33,177 nucleotides of DNA, taken from contig CALWON010000020.1 of assembly GCA_944383165.1 (NCBI GenBank), positions 1 through 33,177 of the forward strand. The letters are read 5' to 3'. Positions 1 to 7,220 of the stretch are shown here, in pieces. The number at the start of each line of letters is the position of its first letter. The first letter of the stretch is position 1. This DNA comes from an uncultured Oscillospiraceae bacterium (GTDB lineage Bacteria; Bacillota; Clostridia; Oscillospirales; Oscillospiraceae). A program made the translations under genes and the position numbers. A model generated the notes under the pieces. It saw nothing but the letters and a program-made list of their open reading frames with translations, made no database searches and had not been told where the DNA came from.

Positions 1-441
1 CGTATTTTATGTTCTGCCAGTGAAGATGTGGGACTTGCCTACCCACAGGCGGTACCAATCGTCAAAGCCTGTGTGGATAGTGCGTTGCAGTTGGGCTTGC
101 CAGAAGCCCGCCTTCCACTGGCACAGGCGGTGATTTTGCTTGCCACAGCACCCAAGTCTAATACGGTGTATGAGGCAATCAATCAGGCGATGCAAGATGT
201 GAAGGCAGGAAAGGGAGGAGAAATCCCCAGAGAACTGCAAAATGTCCATGCAGATTCTGCCGGAATGGAGCGGGAGCAGGGCTATCTCTATCCTCATAAC
301 TATCCAAAACATTGGGTGAAGCAGCAATATTTGCCCAATGATTTACAGGGGCGTACCTACTACCGATATGGGGATAATAAAGTAGAGCAGGCAGCCAGAC
401 AATATTGGGAACCAATCAAAGGAGAGAGGAGGGAAACATAG
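1..441 (+). CDS. rarA: Replication-associated recombination protein A (RarA/MgsA), C-terminal part
   Basis: The reading frame is open from the first base, so only the last 146 codons are present and the start lies outside the window. The opening residues RILCSASEDVGLA match the arginine-finger/sensor region of the RarA (MgsA, YcaJ) AAA+ ATPase. The C-terminal block that follows (YPHNYPKHWVKQQYLP and YYRYGDNKVEQAARQYW) is typical of the RarA tetramerisation domain. RarA is a clamp-loader-like ATPase acting at stalled replication forks. It ends with TAG one base before the next gene, whose ribosome site GAGGAGGG lies inside the rarA end, so the two are probably co-transcribed. Family assignment is from recognised motifs; confidence is high. 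Confidence 0.9.
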   Translation, partial: RILCSASEDVGLAYPQAVPIVKACVDSALQLGLPEARLPLAQAVILLATAPKSNTVYEAINQAMQDVKAGKGGEIPRELQNVHADSAGMEREQGYLYPHNYPKHWVKQQYLPNDLQGRTYYRYGDNKVEQAARQYWEPIKGERRET

Positions 442-442
442 C

Positions 443-640
443 ATGAAAATACAGGTCAATGATGTGTTGAAACTGAAAAAAAATCATCCCTGTGGCAGTC
501 AGGAGTGGCTGGTGCTGCGTGTTGGGATGGATTTCAAAATACGTTGTCAGGGCTGCGGTCATGAGGTGATGTTGCCCAGAAGCAAAGTGGAAAAAAATAT
601 CCGAAAAGTGCTGCGGGATGGGCAGCCTGTGGAAGTTTAG
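443..640 (+). CDS. DUF951 family small protein
   Basis: A 65-residue protein with the DUF951 pattern: an acidic/basic N-terminus, then HPCGSQEWLVLRVGMDFKIRCQGCG and VMLPRSKVEK. The family is widespread in Firmicutes, about 60-70 residues long, and has no established function. CGS at residue 17 and CQGC at 36-39 give three cysteines that could bind a metal, which is an inference. A strong ribosome site (GAGGAGGG) stands 9 bases before the ATG inside the end of rarA. The gene is therefore likely a co-expressed housekeeping gene of the rarA transcript. No membrane segment or signal peptide is visible. Confidence 0.85.
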   Translation: MKIQVNDVLKLKKNHPCGSQEWLVLRVGMDFKIRCQGCGHEVMLPRSKVEKNIRKVLRDGQPVEV

Positions 641-663
641 CGCACCAGAAAGGAAGGAATCGA

Positions 664-1542
664 ATGCGATACGACAGTGATTTATTGTACCGTCCACCAG
701 GGGAGTGGAAAAGCTACCTTTTACAGTGTACCATTGGTTGTTCCCACAACAAGTGTACATTCTGCACCATGTATAAGACGAAAAACTTCAGAATTCGTCC
801 TGTGAAGGAAATTTTGGAAGACATTGATATGGCACGAGATTACTATGGACCAGGGCTTCAAAGGGTTTTTCTGATGGATGGTGATGCCCTGATTATGAAA
901 ACTCAGGATTTGATTGCCATTTTGAATAAACTGTATGAGACATTTCCAGCATTGGAAAAAGTGACCACCTATGCCGGACCTAAAAATGTGCTGGCAAAAA
1001 CCCCAGAGGAATTGAAAGAAATTCGTGCAGCAGGGCTGAACCGCACCTATTTGGGTGTGGAAAGCGGAAGCGATGCAGTATTGAAAGCTATCTGTAAAGG
1101 GGTGACAGCAGCACAGATGCTGGAGGCAGGGCAAAAACTGGTGGCAGCCGGTTTTGACCTGTGGGCAATTATCATTATGGGACTGACAGGGCAGGATGGA
1201 GACTGGGAGGAACACATCCACTCCACTGCCAACATCATCAACCAGATGAAACCCCGCCACCTGTCTGCTATGACCTTTGCCCCTGCAAAAGGGACACCTA
1301 TGGGGGATGATGTACTGGCAGGGCGGTTCCGGGTGTGTACACCAGATCAGATTTTGGAAGAATGCCGCCTGTTGCTGGAGGAGCTGGACGTTGACCCACT
1401 CCATTTTACCAGCAATCACGCCTCAAACTATTTGCCCTTGAAAGGTGGACTGCCAGAGGACAAAGAAAAATTCCTGCACATGCTGGATGAGGCATTGGCA
1501 GGAAAAATCCGCCTAAGAAAAACATTGAACCGTGGAATCTAA
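664..1542 (+). CDS. Radical SAM protein of unknown substrate
   Basis: 292 residues. The N-terminus carries cysteines C22, C26, C31 and C34 in CTIGCSHNKCTFC. C26-x4-C31-x2-C34 or C22-x3-C26 would supply the 4Fe-4S ligands, so the spacing departs from the plain CX3CX2C signature. The rest fits the Elp3/MiaB-like radical SAM barrel: FLMDGDAL at about residue 73, GLNRTYLGVESGSD near 125, and a final LTFxxxK-like segment around PRHLSAMTFAPAKGTPM. Clostridial relatives are annotated only as radical SAM proteins and I know no proven substrate. It follows the DUF951 gene by 23 bases and is closed by an intrinsic terminator, so it is probably the last gene of the rarA transcript. Confidence 0.8.
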   Translation: MRYDSDLLYRPPGEWKSYLLQCTIGCSHNKCTFCTMYKTKNFRIRPVKEILEDIDMARDYYGPGLQRVFLMDGDALIMKTQDLIAILNKLYETFPALEKVTTYAGPKNVLAKTPEELKEIRAAGLNRTYLGVESGSDAVLKAICKGVTAAQMLEAGQKLVAAGFDLWAIIIMGLTGQDGDWEEHIHSTANIINQMKPRHLSAMTFAPAKGTPMGDDVLAGRFRVCTPDQILEECRLLLEELDVDPLHFTSNHASNYLPLKGGLPEDKEKFLHMLDEALAGKIRLRKTLNRGI

Positions 1543-1546
1543 GCAA

Positions 1547-1583
1547 AAAACAGATGCAACTGCTTGTGGTTGCATCTGTTTTG
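1547..1583 (+). terminator. Intrinsic terminator after the radical SAM gene
   Basis: The 10-bp perfect stem CAGATGCAAC (1551-1560) and GTTGCATCTG (1569-1578) has an 8-base loop. An A tract precedes it and TTTT follows. It lies 8 bases beyond the stop codon. Confidence 0.9.
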
Positions 1584-1637
1584 TTGTATGCTAGGGTTAG
1601 TATCAAATGATGACTTGACAGACAGGGAGGAATTGAC

Positions 1638-2750
1638 ATGGGACAGGAGAAGAAACACTGCCAACAATGTGGTCGGGAAATCTATTTTGATGGAATTTGT
1701 GTTTCCTGTCGGGCAGAAAATGAACGAAATCGGTTTTTGGCTCTATCAGAAGAAGAAATGAATCAGGCAGTCCAACAGATTTGTAGAGAAATTGCAGAGA
1801 CAGGGAAGTTAGACCATGAGAGGGAACTCTGCTCTAAATTGATTCAATATCGGGATATCAATACCGCAGAAATTGCAAAACAGGCATTCTCAAAAGGCGT
1901 GTATCATCCATGGGAACTCTATAAAGATGCGCCTGACGATGTGATTGACCAGATGATTGCTCTGTTGATGGAGGATGATGTGGAAGTTCGTCTGGTAAAC
2001 AATCTATTGCTGTGTCTCTCCATTCATGGTGGGCAAAAGGTATTCCAGACCTTTTTGGAGTGGGAAAGAAATCCTAGAAAATGGAGTGAAAAAATATGTG
2101 TAGCTCCGTCTGAATATGCTTTTTATGGTGGGTGGAGCTATGATAGACAAGGGAATTGGATGAAAACCATGTTTGATACATGTTATCCTATGGTAAAGGG
2201 GACTTTGGAACAAAAAAAGAAAAGCCCTGTGAAAATTGGAAGCAGAACGGGAGAGAAATGCAAACGATGTGGCTGTGAACTGGCGTACCTTATGGAAATC
2301 GACGGCAGAGACCAGCGGCTGTCCTTTCTGGGATTGGATGGTGTGGTCAAAGTGAAAGGCTGCCCAAATTGTGTTGCCTGGGATGGGGGAGATTTTTGCA
2401 GGTATCAGTTGGATGGCAGCAGTGAACTGGTGCCAGAAGGCGATGGCTTCACCACAGAAGATTACTTAGGTGAGGAAGGGATTGAGGAGCTGTCATCCAA
2501 TACCTATTGTTTGGGAGAGACTCCAGTTTCTCTGAGGTATGCAACCGACTGGGAAGGCGGTTCCTCCGTTGGTGGGTTTGCCTTCTGGATTCAAGACTAT
2601 GCAGCAACCTACTGCCCAGACTGTGGGAGACCTATGCAGTATTTGGCACAAATCCAATGGGATACTGTTCTGGATGGCATGGAAGGAAATGCCTATCTTC
2701 AAATTTGTAAAGACTGCCAGATTGTCACAATGCTTCATCAGCAGACATGA
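1638..2750 (+). CDS. Zinc-ribbon protein of unknown function, DUF1963/YwqG-like C-terminus
   Basis: 370 residues. The N-terminus has a zinc-ribbon knuckle pair (CQQCG at 8-12 and CVSC at 21-24). The middle is helical and acidic, suggesting a repeat-like helical domain. The C-terminal half has three more knuckle-type pairs (CKRCGC, CPNC, CPDCG) and ends with VGGFAFWIQ ... CPDCGRPMQYLAQI ... CKDC. The order GG-x-WIQ then CPxCGxPMxxLAQI recalls the DUF1963/YwqG fold, in which these segments are conserved. That is recognition by eye, not a search result. Start: ATG with GGGAGGAATTGAC before it. It stands alone between two terminator hairpins. A possible role is protein-protein contact or regulation, but no function can be assigned. 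Confidence 0.75.
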   Translation: MGQEKKHCQQCGREIYFDGICVSCRAENERNRFLALSEEEMNQAVQQICREIAETGKLDHERELCSKLIQYRDINTAEIAKQAFSKGVYHPWELYKDAPDDVIDQMIALLMEDDVEVRLVNNLLLCLSIHGGQKVFQTFLEWERNPRKWSEKICVAPSEYAFYGGWSYDRQGNWMKTMFDTCYPMVKGTLEQKKKSPVKIGSRTGEKCKRCGCELAYLMEIDGRDQRLSFLGLDGVVKVKGCPNCVAWDGGDFCRYQLDGSSELVPEGDGFTTEDYLGEEGIEELSSNTYCLGETPVSLRYATDWEGGSSVGGFAFWIQDYAATYCPDCGRPMQYLAQIQWDTVLDGMEGNAYLQICKDCQIVTMLHQQT

Positions 2751-2760
2751 TGGAACAGAG

Positions 2761-2797
2761 AACTCCAGCAAGAAGGGAGCCCCCTCTTGCTGGAGTT
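2761..2797. terminator. Bidirectional terminator between convergent genes
   Basis: A 13-bp perfect inverted repeat, AACTCCAGCAAGA (2761-2773) with TCTTGCTGGAGTT (2785-2797). It lies between two convergently transcribed genes, so it can end both. The T tracts on either side are weak. Confidence 0.7.
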
Positions 2798-2818
2798 CAT
2801 CTTATCATAGTTCTTATT

Positions 2819-4009
2819 TTACGTTTTGTTTGCCATTGTGTAAATTGCAAGGATTTCATTATGCCCTAACACACGGAAGGAACCAATAGTACGAGTGCCA
2901 TAATAAGTACAACGAGTAGCAAGTTCTTCTAATATATCATCTGGTAATTTTCCACAGGGCAGTTGAGGAATGGAAACAGGCATATGGAGAGAGGAGAAAA
3001 ACGCCTCTGTGGTGTCAATGGCTTCTGTGGCAATCTGTACAGCGGTTTTTCCAGTGCCATCAATGCCCCAGACTTTTGTACCAAACTGGGCGAATCGCTC
3101 TGGGTTGGTGTCCATAGTGAACCGTGCCCAACTGCTCCAGATGGAGGAGAGAGCTGCACCATGTGCCACATCATATTTTGCACTCAGTTCATGGCTCAGC
3201 TGATGGGGTGCAAAATCAGTCTGATTTCCTAACCCAGTGAGACCGTTGTGAGATACACTGCCTGCCCACATCAATTCACTCATGGCATGAGGTTCTGCTC
3301 GATTTTCTATGGCAATTTTACCATTTGTAATCACTGTGCGCAACAGCCCTTCCGCAATTTCATCGGTAAGCTGATTGGTGCAGATGGGGTTAAAATATCG
3401 GTCCATGGTATGCATCATCATATCTACAATACCACAGGCAATCTGGAAGGGGGGAAGGGTGTAGGTGAGAGCAGGATTTAAAATGGCAAAGCGGGGACGA
3501 TGGAGTGGAGAATTTAAGCCTCGCTTGACCATTGTAGTGTCATTGGTCAGAACAGCGGAATCACTGCTCTCGCTGCCAGCAGCCGGAATAGTTAGAACAA
3601 CGCCCACCGGCAAAGCCTGTGTGAGAGGGCGTTGTCTGCTCCAGTAATCCCACAGGGGATAATCTGGTGTGGGGGAACCATCTGCAATGGCTTTTGCGCA
3701 GTCAATCACACTGCCGCCACCCACTGCCAACAGGAAATCTGCTTTAAATTTGACAGATTGCTCCACTCCCTTTTGGGCAAAGGACAAAGTGGGGTTGGGA
3801 TGGACACCACCCAGTAGTTCATAGGCAAGCCCAGAATCCTGTAATGACTGGGTGACACGGTCAATTAGACCACTTTTTTTGGCACTATCACCGCCGTATA
3901 CCACAAGGACACGGGAGCCGCCATAGGCTTTCACCAGTTCACCACAGCGCTGTTCGGTGCATTCCCCAAAAATAATGTGGGTTGGCATAAGGAATTCAAA
4001 GGATTGCAT
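2819..4009 (-). CDS. Iron-containing alcohol dehydrogenase, YqhD/butanol dehydrogenase type
   Basis: 396 residues, normal length for group III Fe-ADHs. The nucleotide-binding loop GGGS is at 97-100. The metal ligands are visible as D196 and H200 (GIVDMMMH), H269 and H283 (PHQLSHELSAKYDVAHG), with the extra family histidine H273. It should reduce aldehydes or oxidise alcohols with NAD(P)H in the cytoplasm; members such as YqhD and BdhA are broad aldehyde reductases. The ATG follows AAGGAGG by 7 bases. It starts 19 bases after the TAXI protein stop, so the two are one transcript downstream of gltS. The context suggests a role in disposing of reducing equivalents from a carboxylate or amino-acid substrate, which is inference. 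Confidence 0.9.
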   Translation of the reverse strand: MQSFEFLMPTHIIFGECTEQRCGELVKAYGGSRVLVVYGGDSAKKSGLIDRVTQSLQDSGLAYELLGGVHPNPTLSFAQKGVEQSVKFKADFLLAVGGGSVIDCAKAIADGSPTPDYPLWDYWSRQRPLTQALPVGVVLTIPAAGSESSDSAVLTNDTTMVKRGLNSPLHRPRFAILNPALTYTLPPFQIACGIVDMMMHTMDRYFNPICTNQLTDEIAEGLLRTVITNGKIAIENRAEPHAMSELMWAGSVSHNGLTGLGNQTDFAPHQLSHELSAKYDVAHGAALSSIWSSWARFTMDTNPERFAQFGTKVWGIDGTGKTAVQIATEAIDTTEAFFSSLHMPVSIPQLPCGKLPDDILEELATRCTYYGTRTIGSFRVLGHNEILAIYTMANKT

Positions 4010-4028
4010 GAAAAAACCTCCTTAAAAA

Positions 4029-5003
4029 TTAGTCTAGCTGGTCGGTTATCTCCCCAAAATAAGCTTTGGCACCTGGGTGTAATGGGATAGGCAGTTGATT
4101 ACACACAAAATCCAGCTCCTGCATACTGTCTAGGGCAGGATGCAGAGTGGCAAGTTCGTCCCTGCTTTCCCATAACGTTTTGGCGATTTGGTAAGCTAGT
4201 TCGTCAGGCATAGAGGCATCTACACACAGAAGGCACTTAACACCAAATGTTGACACAGTGGCAGTTTGCCCTGTATAGGTATTGGAAGGAATGGTTGTGG
4301 CATAGTAGAATGGATTTTCACGTAAAATCTGATCCAGTTCCTGCTGTGTATAGGTGAGAAGTTGGCAGGGGAGCTGTTCAGATAAGGAGTTGAGGCTTTG
4401 GATTGGGACACCAGAAAAACCATGCACAGCAGCCAGAGAGCCGTTTTTTACATTTTCTGCACCTAGCCCAAGGCTACAGTTGACAGGAATTACCCCCTGT
4501 TGTTCAAGATGCAAGGTGTCCAGTGCCACACGGGCAGACAATTCTGTGGTAGATTCCTGAGGACCTACCCCCACTGTTGCATTAGTGAGCTGGTGGACGA
4601 AAGTAATATTCAACGATTTGGGTGCCATCCAGTTGGAAACACTGGGATACACCGCTGCAATGGCTCTCAGTGTTTCCACAGGCTTTGTAAATTCATCCGT
4701 GCCATGAAGTGCAGCATAGGCGACATCACCAGAAACCAGACCCAAATCAATTTCGCCAGAGGAAAGGGCTTCCACATTCATGGTTGAGCCGGTGGAGGCA
4801 CTGATATTTACTTTAATACTGCCATGTTGTTCTGTAATGGTGTCAGCAATGGCACTTCCAACAGGGTACATGGTGCCACCGCTGTCTGCTGTGCCAATCG
4901 TTAATATGGTTAGAGGTTCAGCAGAACGATCTTGATGAAGATTGGTACAAGCAGACAGTAGAAAAACAACAAGAGCAAAAAGAAAGAATTTCCAATTCTG
5001 CAA
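4029..5003 (-). CDS. TAXI-family TRAP transporter solute-binding lipoprotein
   Basis: 324 residues from a TTG start chosen because GGCGGAG stands 6 bases upstream and the resulting N-terminus is a compact lipoprotein signal ending LLSAC (lipidated C19). An upstream in-frame TTG at 5039 would add 12 charged residues and has no ribosome site. The mature part shows the TAXI signature: TIGTADSGGTMYPVGSAIAD, then ASTGSTMNVEALSSGEIDLGLVSGDVAY. TAXI proteins normally deliver carboxylates or glutamate-like solutes to a fused TRAP membrane subunit. No TRAP membrane gene is in the window; the neighbour is gltS. It may serve a distant TRAP permease, or act as a periplasmic-type sensor partner of the nearby two-component system (inference). 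Confidence 0.88.
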   Translation of the reverse strand: MQNWKFFLFALVVFLLSACTNLHQDRSAEPLTILTIGTADSGGTMYPVGSAIADTITEQHGSIKVNISASTGSTMNVEALSSGEIDLGLVSGDVAYAALHGTDEFTKPVETLRAIAAVYPSVSNWMAPKSLNITFVHQLTNATVGVGPQESTTELSARVALDTLHLEQQGVIPVNCSLGLGAENVKNGSLAAVHGFSGVPIQSLNSLSEQLPCQLLTYTQQELDQILRENPFYYATTIPSNTYTGQTATVSTFGVKCLLCVDASMPDELAYQIAKTLWESRDELATLHPALDSMQELDFVCNQLPIPLHPGAKAYFGEITDQLD

Positions 5004-5044
5004 AACAGGCTCCGCCTTTCCTTTGGAAGGGTTTCTCAATCAAT

Positions 5045-5080
5045 ATCCATACTATATCACAAAATGCCATCGCTTTACAA
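5045..5080 (-). promoter_or_regulatory. Possible promoter of the TAXI/alcohol dehydrogenase pair
   Basis: Reading the minus strand, TTGTAA is followed after 18 bases by TATAGT (5051-5056). This places a start site about 40 bases before the chosen TTG codon. It lies just after the gltS terminator, so the pair could be expressed apart from gltS. Confidence 0.45.
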
Positions 5081-5087
5081 GAGAAAA

Positions 5088-5118
5088 CGACCCTCTGAAC
5101 CAAAGGCACAGAGGGTCA
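5088..5118 (-). terminator. Intrinsic terminator of gltS
   Basis: The 9-bp stem GACCCTCTG/CAGAGGGTC (5089-5097 with 5109-5117) is followed, on the minus strand, by GTTTTC. It lies 16 bases past the gltS stop. Confidence 0.8.
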
Positions 5119-5133
5119 TTTTCAAAGAGGAGA

Positions 5134-6390
5134 TTATTTAAAGAGGCTACCAAACGCAGAGAGGAAAACAGGATTATAAATATCATCAATAATGACCGCA
5201 AAAGCAGGATAAAATACCCATGCTACATGGTGATAACCGTACTGGTCCATCACAGCTTTTTCATTTGCTACAGCGTTTGGACCGGAGCCACAACCCCAAC
5301 CACAGTTACCAGCAGCCATGACAGCAGCACCATAGTCACGACCAAACAGATTATAGGAAACGAAAATGGCAAAGAGAGCCATCAAAATTGCCTGAGCCAC
5401 CAGAATAATGCCCATCTGCCCAGCCACAGACATGAGAGCGGTAATATCAATGGTCATCAGAACAAGAGCCAGATAGAGTTCCAAGAACATATGCTCAATG
5501 GCGTCCACTTCAGGGGTATGGAATTCAATATGGAATGCCTCCATAATGTTGCGACCAATGGCACCAGCAAAGAGGCAGCCAATGAATTTAGGCATTTCAA
5601 TCTGGGGAATGTTGTCCAAAATACAATAGATAGGCATACCAAAAGCAGCCAGCAGAAGCAAAGTAGCAAAGGTGGATACCATACGACTGTTGCTCAGTGT
5701 GGGAGCAGTGCCCACACGCTCAGATTCTGGCTTGTCATTGGGGTCGGATTTCAGGTTGTGGCGGGTGATGAGGTAGGCAGCCACTGGACCACCAATGAGA
5801 GAACCCATAATGTTACCGAGGGTACCAGCAGTGACACCCACAGTTGTGGCATTGGCAACACCCCATTCCTCAAAGATGGCACCAAAGGCAGAGGCAGTGC
5901 CCACGCCACCAGACATGGCAGAGGAGGAACACTGAAGGGCAAGCAGGGGATGCATACCCACCAACTGACCGATGGCAACACCCATCAGATTTTGCAGAGT
6001 AATGAGCAGACAGGCGGCAAAAGCCACTTTGATTGCTAGCTTACCACCAGCCTGACGAAGCATTTTGGCACTAAATCCAAAGCCCACGCACAGGAAGAAC
6101 AGATTCTGGCATAAGTCCTGAATGGTGGATACATCAAATTTGATTGCCAGAATTCCACTGCCCTTTACAAGGGCAATGATCAGGGAGAGCAAAAGCCCAG
6201 AGACAACAGGGGCAGGGATGGCAAATTTTTGTAGTGCTTTACTGCGGCGCACAATGGCATGACCCAGAAAAATCACAATGGCAGCAAAGCCGAGACTGGT
6301 GAGGTACTCAAATTTGAAGGAACTCACAGCTCCATCTGTGCCTGGGGTAAATGTGCCAAAGTAGGCAACAATCTCTTGTAGAGATGGCAT
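5134..6390 (-). CDS. gltS: Sodium/glutamate symporter GltS
   Basis: 418 residues with about ten or more hydrophobic segments. It has the ESS family signature features: an N-terminal LTSLGFAAIVIFLGHAIVRR, FAIPAPVVSGLL near 57-68, the glycine/serine re-entrant loop CSSSAMSGGVGTASAFGAIFEEWG, and a second related loop AAGNCGWGCGSGPNAVANEKAV near the C-terminus. GltS imports glutamate with Na+ across the inner membrane. The final residues resemble other GltS proteins that end shortly after the second loop helix. AAGGAGG stands 7 bases before the ATG. A good promoter with a direct repeat lies upstream, next to a two-component system, so it is likely induced by that system. Confidence 0.92.
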   Translation of the reverse strand: MPSLQEIVAYFGTFTPGTDGAVSSFKFEYLTSLGFAAIVIFLGHAIVRRSKALQKFAIPAPVVSGLLLSLIIALVKGSGILAIKFDVSTIQDLCQNLFFLCVGFGFSAKMLRQAGGKLAIKVAFAACLLITLQNLMGVAIGQLVGMHPLLALQCSSSAMSGGVGTASAFGAIFEEWGVANATTVGVTAGTLGNIMGSLIGGPVAAYLITRHNLKSDPNDKPESERVGTAPTLSNSRMVSTFATLLLLAAFGMPIYCILDNIPQIEMPKFIGCLFAGAIGRNIMEAFHIEFHTPEVDAIEHMFLELYLALVLMTIDITALMSVAGQMGIILVAQAILMALFAIFVSYNLFGRDYGAAVMAAGNCGWGCGSGPNAVANEKAVMDQYGYHHVAWVFYPAFAVIIDDIYNPVFLSAFGSLFK

Positions 6391-6449
6391 AGAAAGACCT
6401 CCTTATTTTCTCTTTGTGTGTCACAACTTCCACACATTTTCTATGGAAA

Positions 6450-6478
6450 AGTATAAAAAACAGGAGGTAGAAAAGCAA
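6450..6478 (-). promoter_or_regulatory. gltS promoter
   Basis: On the minus strand TTGCTT (6473-6478) and TATACT (6450-6455) are 17 bases apart, a good sigma-A type promoter. The start site would be about 50 bases before the gltS ATG. Confidence 0.7.
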
Positions 6479-6480
6479 TT

Positions 6481-6508
6481 TTTTGTAGTTAAATAAATAT
6501 CTTTTGTA
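6481..6508 (-). promoter_or_regulatory. Direct-repeat operator upstream of the gltS promoter
   Basis: The heptamer TACAAAA (minus strand) occurs at 6502-6508 and 6481-6487, exactly 21 bp apart or two helical turns. The surrounding bases are alike (ACTTACAAAAGA and AACTACAAAAAA). The nearer copy touches the -35 box, the usual position of an activator. The adjacent CitB/DcuR-type response regulator is the obvious candidate to bind. Confidence 0.6.
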
Positions 6509-6520
6509 AGTAAAGTAAAT

Positions 6521-7216
6521 TTATGGTGCAAAGGGAGCAGCATAACAGTAGCGAATAGATGGGCGACCCCCTGTCTGGTAATCAATGGAACTGGTTAACT
6601 CTCCATTTTCCAGCATAAAATTCACATAGCGGCGAATGGTAATGCGGGATAGATGCACCTGTTCTGCAATTTGTTCGCTGGTAAAATGAGTTTGTGCATG
6701 GCTTTGCAAAAAAGAACGAACAAGCTGCAAGGTGGCTTCATTCATCCCTTTATGAATCGGAGGGGAACAGGGAGATGGTGTGCGCGGTTGGAGCAACTGA
6801 TCAATGTCCTGTTGTGCCAGTTCGATTGGAGCGGTATTCATTAGTTGCTTTTTTGTAAGAAATCGCTCCAATGCCTGTTGAAAACGTGGATATTCAAATG
6901 GTTTGACCAGATAGTCCAGAACGCCACGAGAAAACAGATTGTGTACAATTGCTCTGTCATTGGCAGAGGTGACCATAATAATGGGGATGCTTTTTCCCAT
7001 CTGATGAAGTTTGTCTACAAATTCCAGACCATCCATGGTGGGGGTGTAGTAGTCCAAAATAATTAAGTCGGCTGAGTGATGCTCTAAGAAAGTCAGGGCC
7101 TGTGTACCACTTTTGAATAGGTGAGACACCCGAAAATGGGTATTACGCTCTACATACTGCCGGTCAATGGCGGCAACCATAGGGTCATCTTCAATAATCA
7201 TGACCTGATATGTCAT
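6521..7216 (-). CDS. Response regulator, CitB/DcuR/DctR type
   Basis: 231 residues. A receiver domain (about 1-120) has the acidic pair E9-D10-D11, phospho-acceptor D55 in LIILDYYTPTMDG, and K105 in YLVKPF. After a proline-rich linker, residues about 165-225 form a winged-helix/HTH domain with SEQIAEQVHLSRITIRRYVNFM, the arrangement of CitB-like regulators (DcuR, DctR, MalR) that answer to carboxylate sensors. The ATG lies four bases beyond the kinase stop; its ribosome site AAAGGAGG is inside the kinase gene end, so translation is coupled. It probably activates gltS just downstream, where a direct repeat abuts the promoter. Confidence 0.92.
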   Translation of the reverse strand: MTYQVMIIEDDPMVAAIDRQYVERNTHFRVSHLFKSGTQALTFLEHHSADLIILDYYTPTMDGLEFVDKLHQMGKSIPIIMVTSANDRAIVHNLFSRGVLDYLVKPFEYPRFQQALERFLTKKQLMNTAPIELAQQDIDQLLQPRTPSPCSPPIHKGMNEATLQLVRSFLQSHAQTHFTSEQIAEQVHLSRITIRRYVNFMLENGELTSSIDYQTGGRPSIRYCYAAPFAP

Positions 7217-7220
7217 AATG

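Noticed and set aside
4942..6039. A 365-codon plus-strand frame across gltS
   Set aside because: It is antisense to a well-supported transporter, with low-complexity His/Asn/Ser/Thr content and no ribosome site.
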